Source of the DNA: Nocardiopsis flavescens
Lineage (GTDB): Bacteria; Actinomycetota; Actinomycetes; Streptosporangiales; Streptosporangiaceae
DNA length: 64,000 bases
Direction: 5' to 3'
NCBI RefSeq assembly: GCF_900141985.1
Contig: NZ_FQZK01000002.1
Location: 62,001 to 126,000, forward strand
Shown: positions 8,597 to 17,289 of the stretch, piece after piece
How the letters are laid out: every line of letters begins with the position of its first letter
Position numbering within the stretch: position 1 is the stretch's first letter
The notes under the pieces: generated by a model
What the model was told of the DNA's origin: nothing
Seen by the model: the letters and a program-made list of their open reading frames with translations, nothing else
Databases searched by the model: none
Position numbers and translations under genes: made by a program

Positions 8597-9406
8597 TCAG
8601 CGCGGACCCCGGCCCGCCGGCCGGGCCTGCGCGAAGTCCGGGTCCTGGTACCGGGCCCGCTCCTGCGGGCGCTCCGGCCCCCGGCCCGGGTCCTGGTACC
8701 TGGAGGGGCCGCGGTCCCGGTAGGGGTCCTGGTAGTGGCCCTGCTCCGGGCCGGGCTCCCGGTACGGGTCCCGCTCCCCGGACCGGCCCGGGGAGCGGTG
8801 GCGGGCGGGTGCCGGGTCCTGCGCCGCGACCGGGTCCTGCGACCGGCTCCGCGCGGGCGGGGGCGGCGCGGCGGCCTCCTCGGCGCCGGCGAGCATGTGG
8901 GCGGTCACCCACTGGTAGACCAGCACCCAGGCCGAGCTCATGGAGGAGGACCACGTGGGCGAGACCTCGCTGACGGCGCGGACCAGCGCACGCCCCACGT
9001 AGGGGTAGTGCTCGGGTTTGACCCCCAGGTCGCGCTGGTGCTGGCGGCCCAGCCGGCGGAGCTGGAGGGCGACCTCGTCGGGGTCGTCGAGGTGGCGGAC
9101 CACCGACAGCAGGGCGTCGGCCATGCGCTGCTGCTGGGGCCTGATGTCGGCGGAGAACATGTCCCGCACGGAGGGGACCATCTCGAAGAGGTTGTCGTAG
9201 AAGGACCTGGCCAGGCGTACCGAGCCCTCGGGGACGTCGACGCAGGAGTGGCGCACCAGTTCGATGATCTCCCGGTCGGGGAGCGGAACTTCGGATATAC
9301 GGCGGATGGTCAAGGACGGTCCAAGGGTCGGGTGAGCGGGGAACCACGATGGGTGAGTGCGCGAGGCGGGGCGCGCCCACTGCCACCGGGCCGGAGGGGC
9401 CCGCAC
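8597..9406 (-). CDS. Globin-domain protein with repetitive Pro/Arg/Tyr-rich tail
   Basis: The globin fold occupies residues about 45-180. It includes RLARSFYDNLFEMVPSVRDM (the B-C region), the proximal histidine segment KPEHYPYVGRALV and a conserved WVLVYQWV helix, as in flavohaemoglobin-type single-domain globins. It should bind haem and react with O2 or NO. The C-terminal third is low complexity, with repeated YQDP units separated by Arg/Gly/Pro stretches. The start is uncertain: 269 aa from the GTG at 9406, but the first residues look non-coding, and the TTG at 9313 (238 aa), just before TIRRISEVPLPDREI, is an alternative. No FAD/NAD reductase domain is present; the neighbouring flavoprotein might supply electrons (inference). 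Confidence 0.85.
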   Translation of the reverse strand: MRAPPARWQWARPASRTHPSWFPAHPTLGPSLTIRRISEVPLPDREIIELVRHSCVDVPEGSVRLARSFYDNLFEMVPSVRDMFSADIRPQQQRMADALLSVVRHLDDPDEVALQLRRLGRQHQRDLGVKPEHYPYVGRALVRAVSEVSPTWSSSMSSAWVLVYQWVTAHMLAGAEEAAAPPPPARSRSQDPVAAQDPAPARHRSPGRSGERDPYREPGPEQGHYQDPYRDRGPSRYQDPGRGPERPQERARYQDPDFAQARPAGRGPR

Positions 9407-9743
9407 CGCGGAGCCCCCCGCCGGGTCCGGCGCGGGTCGCGCGCGCGGGAGCCCTAGGCCTCACGTGCGTTCGCGCGCCCGCCGGTATTCGGTCCGGGAC
9501 GCGGGGGAGACGAACGTACGCGTGGTGTGTCGGTTGTTCTTTGTTGCTTTTGTGGCCTTTTCGGGAGGACTGTAACAGATCTGCTACGGGCAGGAGCGTG
9601 TTCGCGCCGTCGCTGTCCGCGGCCCGGCCGCCCCGCGGCACGGTGCCCCGCACCGATTCCCCCGCTCCGGCCGCTGAGCGGTAGCATGCGGCGGTGGCGC
9701 AGACCACAGCCGGGCGCAGGCACGTGAGGAAACGAGGTCCCCG
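9407..9743. other. Intergenic region between divergent globin and lactonase genes
   Basis: 337 bp without a credible gene. It holds an unusually T-rich run (about 9528-9565) followed by the palindrome at 9572-9587, so it probably carries the divergent promoters. Confidence 0.5.
9572..9587. promoter_or_regulatory. 16-bp near-perfect palindrome
   Basis: GTAACAGATCTGCTAC: a perfect CAGATCTG core with GTA/TAC outer arms and one mismatched pair. It lies between divergent genes and is a candidate operator. The regulator is unknown. Confidence 0.3.
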
Positions 9744-10943
9744 TTGGGCGACTGGGCAAGCGGACGACGACTCCTGCTCGTGGGCACCTACACCCCGGAC
9801 TCCGATCCGCCGGGCGGGGGCCGGGGCATCCACCGGGTCGGCTTCGACCCGGTGACGGGGGAGCTCTTCGACCAGGGCGTCGCGGCGGACACCACCGGTC
9901 CCTCGTTCCTGGCCTACCGCCCCGAACCGCCGACGGTCTACGCGGTCAACGAGCGGGCCGAGGGCACCCTGACGGCCTTCCGCGTCGACGGGAACGCCGA
10001 CCTCGCCGAACTCGGCGGGGTCCCCACCGGGGGCGGCTCGCCCTGCCACGTCCGCTACCTGGGCCCCGAGCAGGTGGCCGTGGCCAACTACGCCGACGGC
10101 GTGGTGGCCTTCGTGCCCACCGGCCCCGACGGGGCTCCGTCCCCGGCCGGCCGCGAGCTCTCCCACCGCGGCGGCGGACCGGTCTCCGACCGCCAGGAGG
10201 GCCCGCACGCGCACAGCACCGCCGTGGCCATGAACTCCCACGAGCGCCGCCTGCGCTACCTGCTCACCGCCGACCTGGGCACCGACGAGCTGCGCGTCTA
10301 CCAGTACGCGGTGCCGGTCCAGGACGAGGAGCCGGCCCACCCGCAGGAGGGCCTGTTCGGCACGGTGGCGCTGCCCGCCGGGACCGGTCCCCGCCACATG
10401 GCCGTCAACGGCGACCACGTCTACGTCGCCGGAGAGCTCGACTCCCGCGTCCACGTGGTCCGCTGGAACCCGCGCCGCGGCAGCGGCGAGCACCTGGGCT
10501 CGGTCCCCTCCCTCGGCGGCCTGCACGACGCCAACTTCCCCGCGGAGATCGCCCTGCACCGCCTCAAGGTCGAGGGCCGCGACATCGCCGAGGGCGACGC
10601 CCTGCCGATCACCACCACCTACGAGGGGCGGGTGTACGTGTCCAACCGGGGCGCGAACGTCGTCTCGACCTTCGCGGTCCGCGACGAGGGCGCCCGCCTG
10701 GAGCACCTGGCCGACACCCCCGTCGGGGACTGGCCCCGCCACTTCGCCGTCATCCGCGGCCACCGCGAGGAGCCCGACCACCTCGTCGTGGCCGCCCAGA
10801 ACGGCGACGAGCTGCGCTCGTTGCGCATCGACCCCGACACCGGGATCCCCGCGGACACCGGCCACCGCCTCCAGATCCCCGTCCCGGTCTGCGTCCTTCC
10901 GGTCCCCATCAACCGCATCCGCCGCACCTGCGACCGCCCCTGA
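9744..10943 (+). CDS. Lactonase family protein (7-bladed beta-propeller)
   Basis: 399 aa from a TTG with AGG six bases upstream. Repeated blades include GTYTPDSDPPGGGRGIHRVG at the start, GGGSPCHVRYLGPEQVAVANY in blade 2, 'DGPHAHS'-type sequence EGPHAHSTAV, then GTGPRHMAVNGDHVYVAGE and WPRHFAVI. This is the pattern of the YbhE-type 6-phosphogluconolactonase family (Pfam Lactonase). Proteins of this family hydrolyse 6-phosphogluconolactone or related lactones, but many homologues are untested, so the substrate is open. There is no signal peptide, so it is cytoplasmic. It stands alone, with no pentose-phosphate genes nearby. Confidence 0.88.
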   Translation: MGDWASGRRLLLVGTYTPDSDPPGGGRGIHRVGFDPVTGELFDQGVAADTTGPSFLAYRPEPPTVYAVNERAEGTLTAFRVDGNADLAELGGVPTGGGSPCHVRYLGPEQVAVANYADGVVAFVPTGPDGAPSPAGRELSHRGGGPVSDRQEGPHAHSTAVAMNSHERRLRYLLTADLGTDELRVYQYAVPVQDEEPAHPQEGLFGTVALPAGTGPRHMAVNGDHVYVAGELDSRVHVVRWNPRRGSGEHLGSVPSLGGLHDANFPAEIALHRLKVEGRDIAEGDALPITTTYEGRVYVSNRGANVVSTFAVRDEGARLEHLADTPVGDWPRHFAVIRGHREEPDHLVVAAQNGDELRSLRIDPDTGIPADTGHRLQIPVPVCVLPVPINRIRRTCDRP

Positions 10944-11530
10944 GGGGCCGGTGTCGGCCGTCGTCCCCGACCCGGGAAGGCACCGTCTCCGGGTCCGTGC
11001 GGGTGTCGGTCGCCGCACGGCCGACCGGCGCCCGCCGGCCCTTTCGGGAGAGCCGCAGGCCCCTCGCCGGCCGCGGTGCCCCGCACGTCCACCGGCTCCT
11101 CGCCGGGGCGCCGGCCGTGGCCGGGGGACCCGGCGGCCTCCTCCGCCAACGAGACGGAACCCGGGTCCTCCCGCCGGCCGCACCGGGCCGCCCGGCGCGC
11201 AGGGACGCGGCCGTCGTCCACGAGCAGCCGCAGCCCGCCGGAGCCGTGGCGGGCACCGTCCCGGCCGTCCCCGGCCCGGAACCGGTGTACGGCGGCCTCC
11301 CCGGCGCCCTCCGGACAGGCCCCGCGGGCGTCCCCGGTACCCGGGTACGGCCGACCGGTGCGGGTACGGCCGGGGCCGCCCGGCGCGGACACCGTCGTGA
11401 CGCGTGACACAGGCGAAGGTCGACAAGGCCCGGCGGGCGGGTTCTGTACAACCCCGCCCTCCCGCCGACGGGCCGCCGTAACGGACAATGGGTGCTGTTC
11501 CACTCCCGTTCGCCTCCCGAGGGGAAACGC
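10944..11530. other. Gene-poor interval upstream of bioY
   Basis: 587 bp. Reading frames on both strands are Arg/Pro-rich and lack ribosome sites, so I see no gene. The last 130 bp are more moderate in base composition (CGTGACGCGTGACAC near 11396, then GTACAACC and GGACAATGG) and probably hold the bioY promoter. No inverted repeat convincing enough to call a biotin-repressor operator was found. Confidence 0.45.
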
Positions 11531-12166
11531 ATGCCCACGACCCGGATGCCCGGAGTCCGCTACCGCGGCCTCACCGCGCGCGACCTGGCGCTCATCGCCG
11601 TGTTCGCCGCGCTCATCGCCGTGCTCAGCGTCTCCGGCCAGATCGCCGTGCCGCTGTCCCCGGTGCCGATCACCCTCCAGACGCTGGGCATCATGCTCGC
11701 CCCCGCCCTGCTGGGGTGGAAGCGCGGGGCCCTCGCCGTCGCCGTCTTCCTCGCCCTGGGCCTGGCGGGGCTGCCGCTCTTCGCGGGCGGGGTGGGCGGG
11801 CTGGCCGTCCTGGCCGGGCCCTCGGCCGGGTTCATCGTCAGCTGGATCCCCGCGGCCCTGGTCATCGGCCTGCTCACCGACCTGCTGACCCGCGGCGGGC
11901 GCTACCGCTTCTGGGCGGGGCTGGGGGTCAACATCGTCGGCGGCATCCTCGTCGTCTACGCCGTCGGCGTCCCCTGGATGGGCGTCGCCATGGGCGACGG
12001 CCTCCTCGGCCTGTTCACCGCCATGGCCGTCTACCTGCCGGGCGACCTGGCCAAGGCCGTGGCCGCCGCGCTGATCGCCGCCGCCGTGTACCGCGCCTAC
12101 CCGGTCCCGCCCGCCGGCCGACCGGTGATCGAGGAGGACGCCGCGGCCACGGGCGAGGACGCCTGA
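11531..12166 (+). CDS. bioY: Biotin transporter substrate-binding S component BioY
   Basis: 211 aa from the ATG at 11531, preceded by GAGGGGAAACGC; a longer frame from 11492 lacks a ribosome site. It has six membrane segments and BioY signatures: LALIAVFAALIAVLS near the start, 'PLSPVPITLQTLGIMLAP' (the PVPITLQTL block is diagnostic) and GLAGLPLFAGG. BioY binds biotin in the membrane as the S component of an energy-coupling factor transporter. The stop codon overlaps the ATG of the ATPase gene by one base, and the T component follows, making a complete dedicated bioYMN operon. Confidence 0.96.
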   Translation: MPTTRMPGVRYRGLTARDLALIAVFAALIAVLSVSGQIAVPLSPVPITLQTLGIMLAPALLGWKRGALAVAVFLALGLAGLPLFAGGVGGLAVLAGPSAGFIVSWIPAALVIGLLTDLLTRGGRYRFWAGLGVNIVGGILVVYAVGVPWMGVAMGDGLLGLFTAMAVYLPGDLAKAVAAALIAAAVYRAYPVPPAGRPVIEEDAAATGEDA

Positions 12167-12846
12167 TGCTCCGACTGGAGGGTGTCTCCCACTCCTACGA
12201 GGCGCGGCCGGTGCTGCGCGACATCACCCTGGACCTCGCCGAGCACCGCATCGGCGTGATCGGGGCGAACGGATCGGGCAAGTCCACGCTCGCCCGCACC
12301 CTCAACGGCCTCGTCGTCCCCGACGCCGGCCGGGTGACGCTGGGGGAGTGGGACACCCGGCGCCACGCCAGGCACATCCGCCGCCGGGTCGGGTTCGTCT
12401 TCTCCGACGCCGCCAACCAGATCATCATGCCCACGGTCGCCGAGGACGTGGAGATCGGCCTGCGCTCCCGCAAACTGGGTCGGCAGGAGACGGCCCGGCG
12501 GGTCGACGCCCTGCTGGAGCGCTACGGCCTGGCCGACCACCGCGACCACCCCGGACACCTGCTCTCCGGCGGGCAGAAGCAGCTGCTGGCCCTGGCCTCG
12601 GTGCTGGCCACCGAGCCGGAGGTCCTCGTCTGCGACGAGCCCACCACCCTGCTCGACCTGGCCAACACCCGCATGGTCCACCGGGTGGTCGACTCCCTGG
12701 AGCAGCAGGTCGTCCTGTTCACCCACGACCTCGACCTGCTCTCCTCCTTCGACCGGGTGCTGGTGGTCGACGACGGCCGGATCGCCTACGACGGCCGTCC
12801 CGCCGACGCCGTCGACCACTACGTGAAGCTCATGGACGGCCGGTGA
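12166..12846 (+). CDS. bioM: Biotin ECF transporter ATPase BioM
   Basis: 226 aa ABC ATPase. Walker A is GANGSGKST, the Q-loop region is FVFSDAANQIIMPTVAEDV, the signature is LLSGGQKQLLALA, Walker B is EVLVCDEPTTLLD and the H-loop is LFTHDLDLL. Its small size and the NQI sequence in the Q-loop are typical of ECF A components. It powers biotin uptake with BioY and BioN. It is translationally coupled to both neighbours: one-base overlap with bioY, and TGA overlapping the next gene's GTG. Confidence 0.95.
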   Translation: MLRLEGVSHSYEARPVLRDITLDLAEHRIGVIGANGSGKSTLARTLNGLVVPDAGRVTLGEWDTRRHARHIRRRVGFVFSDAANQIIMPTVAEDVEIGLRSRKLGRQETARRVDALLERYGLADHRDHPGHLLSGGQKQLLALASVLATEPEVLVCDEPTTLLDLANTRMVHRVVDSLEQQVVLFTHDLDLLSSFDRVLVVDDGRIAYDGRPADAVDHYVKLMDGR

Positions 12847-13457
12847 ACACCCTCGGCCTCTACGTCCCCGGCGAGGGGGTGCTGTACCGGCTGACCGCGG
12901 GCGCCAAGCTCGCGGGCCTGCTCCTCCTCTGCGTCGCGGTCATCGCCCTGGGGAGCCCGTGGGTGTCGGCGGGGCTGCTGGCCGCGGCCGTCCTGCTGTA
13001 CCCCGCGGCGGGGCTGCCGCTCAGGCGCGTCCTGGCGATCCTGCGGGGGCTGTGGCCCTTCCTGCTGGCCATCGGGTTCTTCCAGGCGGTCTTCGGCGAT
13101 CCCTCGGCCGCGGTGCGGCTGTGCTCCCAGCTGCTGGCACTGGTGCTGCTGGCCAACGCGGTCACCCTCACCACCCGGGTCGGCGAGATGCTGGACCTGT
13201 TCGAGCACCTGGCCCGGCCGCTGGCCCGGTTCGGGGTCTCGCCGGACCGGGTCGCGCTCGTCCTGGCGCTGACGGTCCGCTCCATCCCCATGGTCGCCGC
13301 CGCCTGGCGCTCCGCCGTCGAGGGCTACCGCGCCCGGGGCCTGTCGGGGCGCCCGTACCTGCTGGTGACCCCGCTGATCGTCCAGTTGTTCCGGATGGCC
13401 GAGGCGACGGGGGAGGCCCTGGTGGCCCGCGGGATCGACGAGGACGGCCACGTCTGA
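12843..13457 (+). CDS. bioN: Biotin ECF transporter T component BioN
   Basis: 204 aa from the GTG at 12843, overlapping the end of bioM by four bases. It has four to five membrane segments, then the two cytoplasmic coupling helices with the Ala-Arg-Gly motifs typical of EcfT proteins (EGYRARGLSGR and ALVARGIDED), which dock on the ATPase. It completes the biotin importer. Confidence 0.94.
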   Translation: MNTLGLYVPGEGVLYRLTAGAKLAGLLLLCVAVIALGSPWVSAGLLAAAVLLYPAAGLPLRRVLAILRGLWPFLLAIGFFQAVFGDPSAAVRLCSQLLALVLLANAVTLTTRVGEMLDLFEHLARPLARFGVSPDRVALVLALTVRSIPMVAAAWRSAVEGYRARGLSGRPYLLVTPLIVQLFRMAEATGEALVARGIDEDGHV

Positions 13458-13549
13458 AACGGGCGCCGCACCCACGAAACGCCGTCCCGCCTTCGTGCCG
13501 CCTCCGTACCGATTCCGTATCGACCCCTGAAAGTGCGGGATTCGGGCGG

Positions 13550-13555
13550 GATAAT
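13550..13555 (+). promoter_or_regulatory. Possible -10 element for the serine hydrolase gene
   Basis: GATAAT lies 47 bp before the GTG at 13602, with TGAAAG sixteen bases further upstream as a weak -35. It is the only clear sigma-70-like hexamer in the 144-bp gap. Confidence 0.3.
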
Positions 13556-13601
13556 GGACAAGCCAAGCCACTGAACAACGTGTCCATGAACCGGTGATCG
13601 T

Positions 13602-14588
13602 GTGCCCCGGTGTCCCTCCGCCGGCCTCCCCCGTGCCCCGCGCGGCCTGCGCGCCCTCCTGGTGGCGGCCCTCGTCCTGCTGCTGGTCGTGTCCCCGCAG
13701 GCCTCCTCCGTCGCCCTGCCCGGGGCCGATCCCGCGCTGGTGCGCGCCATGCTGACCGAGAGCGCGCTGCCGCCGGTCCCCTTCGCCCCCGTGACCGCCC
13801 CCGCCGCCGGCGGGCCCGTCCTCACCGCGGGCCAGTACGACGGCCTGGCGGCCCGGGTGGAGGGGATCATCGGCGACAGCGGGGCCCGCGCGGGGATCGC
13901 GGTGCAGGACCTGCGCACCGGGGCGACGTTCAGCCACGGCGCCCAGGAGGGCTTCCCCACGGCCAGCGTGTCCAAGCTGATGATCCTCACCCTGCTGGTG
14001 CTGCGCGCGGGAGACGAGGGCCGGGACCTGACCGCGGCCGAGCGCGGCCTGGCCGAGGACATGATCCGCTACAGCGACAACGAGGTCACCAACGGGCTCT
14101 ACGCGCGGATCGGCTACAACCCGGGCTTCTCCGAGGGGGCCGCCCGGCTCGGGCTCACCGGGACGGAGCCGCACCCGCACGGGGTGTGGGGCGCCGTCGT
14201 GACCACGCCCGCCGACCAGGTCCGGCTGCTGCGGGCCCTGTACACGGAGGAGGGGCCGCTCACCGCCGACCAGCGGGCGCTGGTCCGCGGCCTCATGGAG
14301 TCGGTCGCCCCCGAGCAGGCCTGGGGCGTGTCCGCCGCGGCCGGGCCCCGGGACACCGTGGGGCTGAAGAACGGGTGGACGCCCCGGGAGTCCGACGGCG
14401 GCCGCTGGGCGGTCAACAGCGTCGGCTACGTGGACGGCCCCCACCGCCAGTACCTGGTCGCGGTCATGTCCGAGGGCAACGCGGGCTACGACACGGGGGT
14501 CGCCCTGGTCGAGGAGCTGGTCGCGGAGGTCGCCGCCACCCTGGAGGACCCGCCGGTCGGCCACCCGGCGGGCCACCTGAGCCGCTAG
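13602..14588 (+). CDS. Secreted class A beta-lactamase-like serine hydrolase
   Basis: 328 aa. Residues 1-36 are an Arg-rich start followed by a long hydrophobic segment (LLVAALVLLLVV), a signal peptide or anchor. The catalytic domain has the penicillin-binding/beta-lactamase triad of motifs: SVSK (Ser122, Lys125), SDN (158-160) and KNG (256-258) in place of KTG. No obvious class A omega-loop ExxLN glutamate is seen, so it may be an acyl-serine hydrolase or D,D-peptidase-like protein rather than an effective beta-lactamase. Similar proteins are common in actinomycete secretomes. It is convergent with the fabG-like gene, with only nine bases between stops. Confidence 0.85.
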   Translation: MPRCPSAGLPRAPRGLRALLVAALVLLLVVSPQASSVALPGADPALVRAMLTESALPPVPFAPVTAPAAGGPVLTAGQYDGLAARVEGIIGDSGARAGIAVQDLRTGATFSHGAQEGFPTASVSKLMILTLLVLRAGDEGRDLTAAERGLAEDMIRYSDNEVTNGLYARIGYNPGFSEGAARLGLTGTEPHPHGVWGAVVTTPADQVRLLRALYTEEGPLTADQRALVRGLMESVAPEQAWGVSAAAGPRDTVGLKNGWTPRESDGGRWAVNSVGYVDGPHRQYLVAVMSEGNAGYDTGVALVEELVAEVAATLEDPPVGHPAGHLSR

Positions 14589-14597
14589 CGCCCGGCC

Positions 14598-15356
14598 CTA
14601 GTCCAGGGGGCCGCCGGCCACGTACAGCACCTGGCCGGAGACGAACCCGGAGGCCTCGGCGGTGAAGAAGGCCACCGCGTTGGCGATGTCCTCGGGCAGG
14701 CCCACCCGGCGGACCGGGATCTCCGCCTCCTTGAACTTCTTCATGTCGTCGTAGGAGACGCCGATGCGCTCGGCGGTGGCGCGGGTCATCGCGGTCTCCA
14801 CGAAGCCCGGAGCGACGGCGTTGACGGTGACCCCGAACCTGCCCAGCTCGATCGCCAGCGTCTTGGTGAACCCCTGGAGCCCCGCCTTGGCGGCGGAGTA
14901 GTTGGCCTGGCCCCGGTTGCCCAGCGCCGAGGAGCTGGACAGGTTGACGATCCGGCCCCAGTTCTGCGGGGTCATGTGCGCCTGGGCCGCCCGGCTCATG
15001 AGGAAGGAGCCGCGCAGGTGCACGTTCATGACGGTGTCCCAGTCCGAGGCGGACATCTTGAACAGCAGGTTGTCGCGCAGCACGCCGGCGTTGTTCACCA
15101 GGATCGAGGGAGCCCCCAGGCGCTCGGCGACGGTGTCGACCGCGGCGGCCACCCGGTCCTCGTCGGCGACGTCGCAGCCCACCGCCAGCGCGGTCCCCCC
15201 GGCCGCGGTGATCCGGTCCACGACCTGCTGCGCGTCGGACTCCTCCAGGTCCAGGACGGCGACCGCCCGGCCCTCGGCCGCCAGGCGCTCCGCCGTGGCG
15301 GCACCGATACCACGGGCCGCTCCGGTCACAATGGCCACTCGGGGCGTTGCGGACAT
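14598..15356 (-). CDS. fabG: 3-oxoacyl-ACP reductase FabG-like SDR
   Basis: 252 aa classical short-chain dehydrogenase. The cofactor motif TGAARGIG is at 11-18, NNAG at 88-91, the catalytic serine is in NLSSSSA near 140-143, and YxxxK is Tyr153-Lys157. Asp36 after the second beta strand suggests preference for NAD(H), yet the overall sequence groups with FabG-type reductases. The substrate could be a 3-oxoacyl thioester of fatty-acid or secondary metabolism. It is monocistronic with a GGAGGTAA-type ribosome site. An operator-like palindrome 54 bp upstream suggests control by a TetR-family fatty-acid or stress regulator encoded elsewhere. Confidence 0.9.
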   Translation of the reverse strand: MSATPRVAIVTGAARGIGAATAERLAAEGRAVAVLDLEESDAQQVVDRITAAGGTALAVGCDVADEDRVAAAVDTVAERLGAPSILVNNAGVLRDNLLFKMSASDWDTVMNVHLRGSFLMSRAAQAHMTPQNWGRIVNLSSSSALGNRGQANYSAAKAGLQGFTKTLAIELGRFGVTVNAVAPGFVETAMTRATAERIGVSYDDMKKFKEAEIPVRRVGLPEDIANAVAFFTAEASGFVSGQVLYVAGGPLD

Positions 15357-15409
15357 GGGTTACCTCCAGAATTCTCGGGGTGGGCGCGGAGGAATCCTAT
15401 CGACATTCC

Positions 15410-15421
15410 TACCGGTCGGTA
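15410..15421. promoter_or_regulatory. TetR-type operator upstream of fabG
   Basis: TACCG-GT-CGGTA is an inverted repeat matching the TACCGNNCGGTA-like sites bound by many actinobacterial TetR regulators of lipid metabolism. It lies 54 bp before the fabG start. The regulator is not identified. Confidence 0.45.
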
Positions 15422-15574
15422 AGTGCGCGGGGGTGTTATCCGGAAAGCCCCCCGGCCCGGACGCACGCGGCGCCACCTGGGCGGTCTCCCCGGGTGCGGA
15501 CGAGCGCCGGATCCGGTCCCCCGGTTTTCCTGCACGCCGTCCCCGGGTGGCCTACGATGTCTGGCAAGACCAAG

Positions 15575-15586
15575 ATGCACGTGCAT
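15575..15586. promoter_or_regulatory. 12-bp palindrome ATGCACGTGCAT, copy 1
   Basis: A perfect palindrome 52 bp upstream of the HATPase gene start. The same core reappears upstream of the DUF397 gene at 17826-17836, and nowhere else that I noticed. The XRE regulator gene lies between the two copies and is the natural candidate to bind both. Confidence 0.45.
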
Positions 15587-15637
15587 TCGATCCGTGCAGC
15601 AGCACGCGCCCGACCGGTTCGGGGAGGAGTGGAAGGC

Positions 15638-16135
15638 ATGGAGTGTGCGGAGACGGTCATGGAGCCCACCGGGGGCTGGTGGCTCAGGGTCCTCACCCAC
15701 GGCTCCCGCCGCTGGAACACGCCCCTGTGCGGCGACCGGCACGACGCCGTCACGTGGACCTTCGCCCCCCGCGCCCACTCCGTGTCGGCCGCACGGGAGA
15801 TTTCCGAAGCCCTGCTCAGGGAATGGGCGATGGACCACTTGTCCCCCGATGTCGCCGTCGTCGTTTCGGAATTGGTCACCAATGCCGTCCGCCACGGCGG
15901 GCCGCTGGTGTCGGCGGGGCCGGGCGGTGGGAGTATTCAACTCTCCCTCATGAGAAGCGGGGGCGAATTCATCTGCGCGGTTCGTGACGGAGGAGATCGC
16001 CTGCCGCGCAGAAGGAGGTCCGACCCGACCATGGAGGGCGGCCGGGGACTTGCCTTGGTGAGCGCCTTCGCGCGAGAGTGGGGTGTGATTCCCACTCCTC
16101 CCGGAGGAAAGTTCGTTTGGGCGCAATTCGTGTGA
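15638..16135 (+). CDS. ATP-binding (HATPase_c) anti-sigma/regulatory protein
   Basis: 165 aa from the ATG at 15638 (GGGGAGGAG upstream). It has the single-domain GHKL ATPase fold of the RsbW/SpoIIAB-like family found in many copies in Streptomyces relatives: N box VVSELVTNAVRHG, G1 box AVRDGGDRLP (canonical DxGxG weakened to DGGDR) and G2 box EGGRGLALVSAFA. It would bind ATP and may sequester a sigma factor or partner. It sits upstream of an XRE/DUF5753 regulator and a DUF397 protein, a neighbourhood typical of whiJ-like developmental loci. The palindrome in its promoter is shared with the DUF397 gene. Confidence 0.82.
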   Translation: MECAETVMEPTGGWWLRVLTHGSRRWNTPLCGDRHDAVTWTFAPRAHSVSAAREISEALLREWAMDHLSPDVAVVVSELVTNAVRHGGPLVSAGPGGGSIQLSLMRSGGEFICAVRDGGDRLPRRRRSDPTMEGGRGLALVSAFAREWGVIPTPPGGKFVWAQFV

Positions 16136-16309
16136 ACCGGCGGAGCCGGGACGGCGTCCTCCGCACCGCCCCCTGCGGACACGGATCCGCGGAGTGGAGG
16201 GGACCGGAGGCGACCGGCCCCGGTACCGCGATCACATCGGCTATATCGTGTACTCGGGTGTCCCGCGCGTGCGGACGCCCGGTGCGGGAATGACAGGGAG
16301 GCGGCGAAC

Positions 16310-17239
16310 GTGGATATCGCTCGATTGCGCAAGGGGAGTGGCCCCACCGTGCGTCGCATGCTGCTCGGCCACGAACTGCGCAGCCGACGCGAACAGCGTG
16401 GTATCAGCCGGGAGGACGCGGGTGCGCGGATTCGCGCTTCGGCATCCAAGATCAGCCGTATGGAACTCGGCAGGGTCGGTTTCAAGCTGCGCGATATCGA
16501 GGACCTCCTGAAGTTGTACGGCACCGACCGCCGCACGATCAAGGAAATGCTCGAAGTCGCGAAGGAATCCAACAAGCCCGGTTGGTGGAAGGAGTTCGGC
16601 GAGTCCCTCCACAAGTGGCTGACCCATTACATCGGGTTCGAGGAGGCCGCCGACCAGATCCGCATCTACGAGTCGCAGTTCATCCCGGGTCTGCTCCAGA
16701 CGGAGGAGTACGCCCGCGAGATCATCTTCAGCGGCGTCGACGCCGCCGACACGGTCGCCGAGCAGCGGCTCGCGGCGCGGCTGAAGAGACAGAAGCGCGT
16801 CGAGACCGACGCCAAGATGCGCATGTGGGTCATCCTCGACGAGGCCGCGGTCCGCCGCCCCATCGGCGTGACCACCAAGGGCCTGGGCGTGATGCGCCGC
16901 CAGATCGAGCACCTGGTCCGGCTCAGCACGGAGAAGGACAACATCACCATCCAGATCATCCCCTTCTCGGTCGGCGCGCACGCCGCCGAGGCGGGCTCGT
17001 TCACCCTGCTGCGCTACTCCGACTACGAGCTCGCCGACATGGTGTACCTGGAGCAGCTCCACGACGGGGAGCTGAACGACCGCCCGGGCGTGGTCGAGGC
17101 CTACACCAAGGCGATGACCCGGCTGAGCGTCTCCGCCGCGACCCCCGACGAGAGCCTGGAGATGCTGCGGTCCATCCTCAAGGACTTCTCCGGCGGCCCG
17201 GACGGGGAACCCGACGAGGACGCGGCGGACCGGGACTGA
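16310..17239 (+). CDS. XRE family regulator with DUF5753 domain (WhiJ-like)
   Basis: 309 aa from a GTG preceded by GGGAGG. The N-terminal helix-turn-helix (about 18-75) reads LGHELRSRREQRGISREDAG with ASASKISRMELGR as recognition helix. Residues about 100-290 match DUF5753: RIYESQFIPGLLQTEEYARE, RLKRQKRV and the later 'GSFTLLRY' strand are characteristic. Proteins of this type pair with small DUF397 proteins; in Streptomyces coelicolor the WhiJ family acts in development. The DUF397 partner is encoded 296 bp downstream on the other strand, and a HATPase gene lies just upstream. The ligand is unknown. Confidence 0.9.
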   Translation: MDIARLRKGSGPTVRRMLLGHELRSRREQRGISREDAGARIRASASKISRMELGRVGFKLRDIEDLLKLYGTDRRTIKEMLEVAKESNKPGWWKEFGESLHKWLTHYIGFEEAADQIRIYESQFIPGLLQTEEYAREIIFSGVDAADTVAEQRLAARLKRQKRVETDAKMRMWVILDEAAVRRPIGVTTKGLGVMRRQIEHLVRLSTEKDNITIQIIPFSVGAHAAEAGSFTLLRYSDYELADMVYLEQLHDGELNDRPGVVEAYTKAMTRLSVSAATPDESLEMLRSILKDFSGGPDGEPDEDAADRD

Positions 17240-17261
17240 GCCGGTCGGCCGACGACGACAG

Positions 17262-17289
17262 AAGGACCCCGTCCCCCGACGGGGTCCTT
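17262..17289 (+). terminator. Terminator hairpin after the XRE gene
   Basis: A perfect 12-bp stem (AAGGACCCCGTC and its complement) closed by a CCCC loop, 22 bp after the XRE stop codon. Confidence 0.75.

Noticed and set aside
10951-11507. Several open frames on both strands between the lactonase and bioY
   Set aside because: All are Arg/Pro-rich, have no ribosome sites, and contradict one another; no family features.
11396-11530. Biotin-sensing riboswitch or BioQ operator upstream of bioY
   Set aside because: No known biotin riboswitch exists, and no palindrome resembling a BioQ site was clear in the region.
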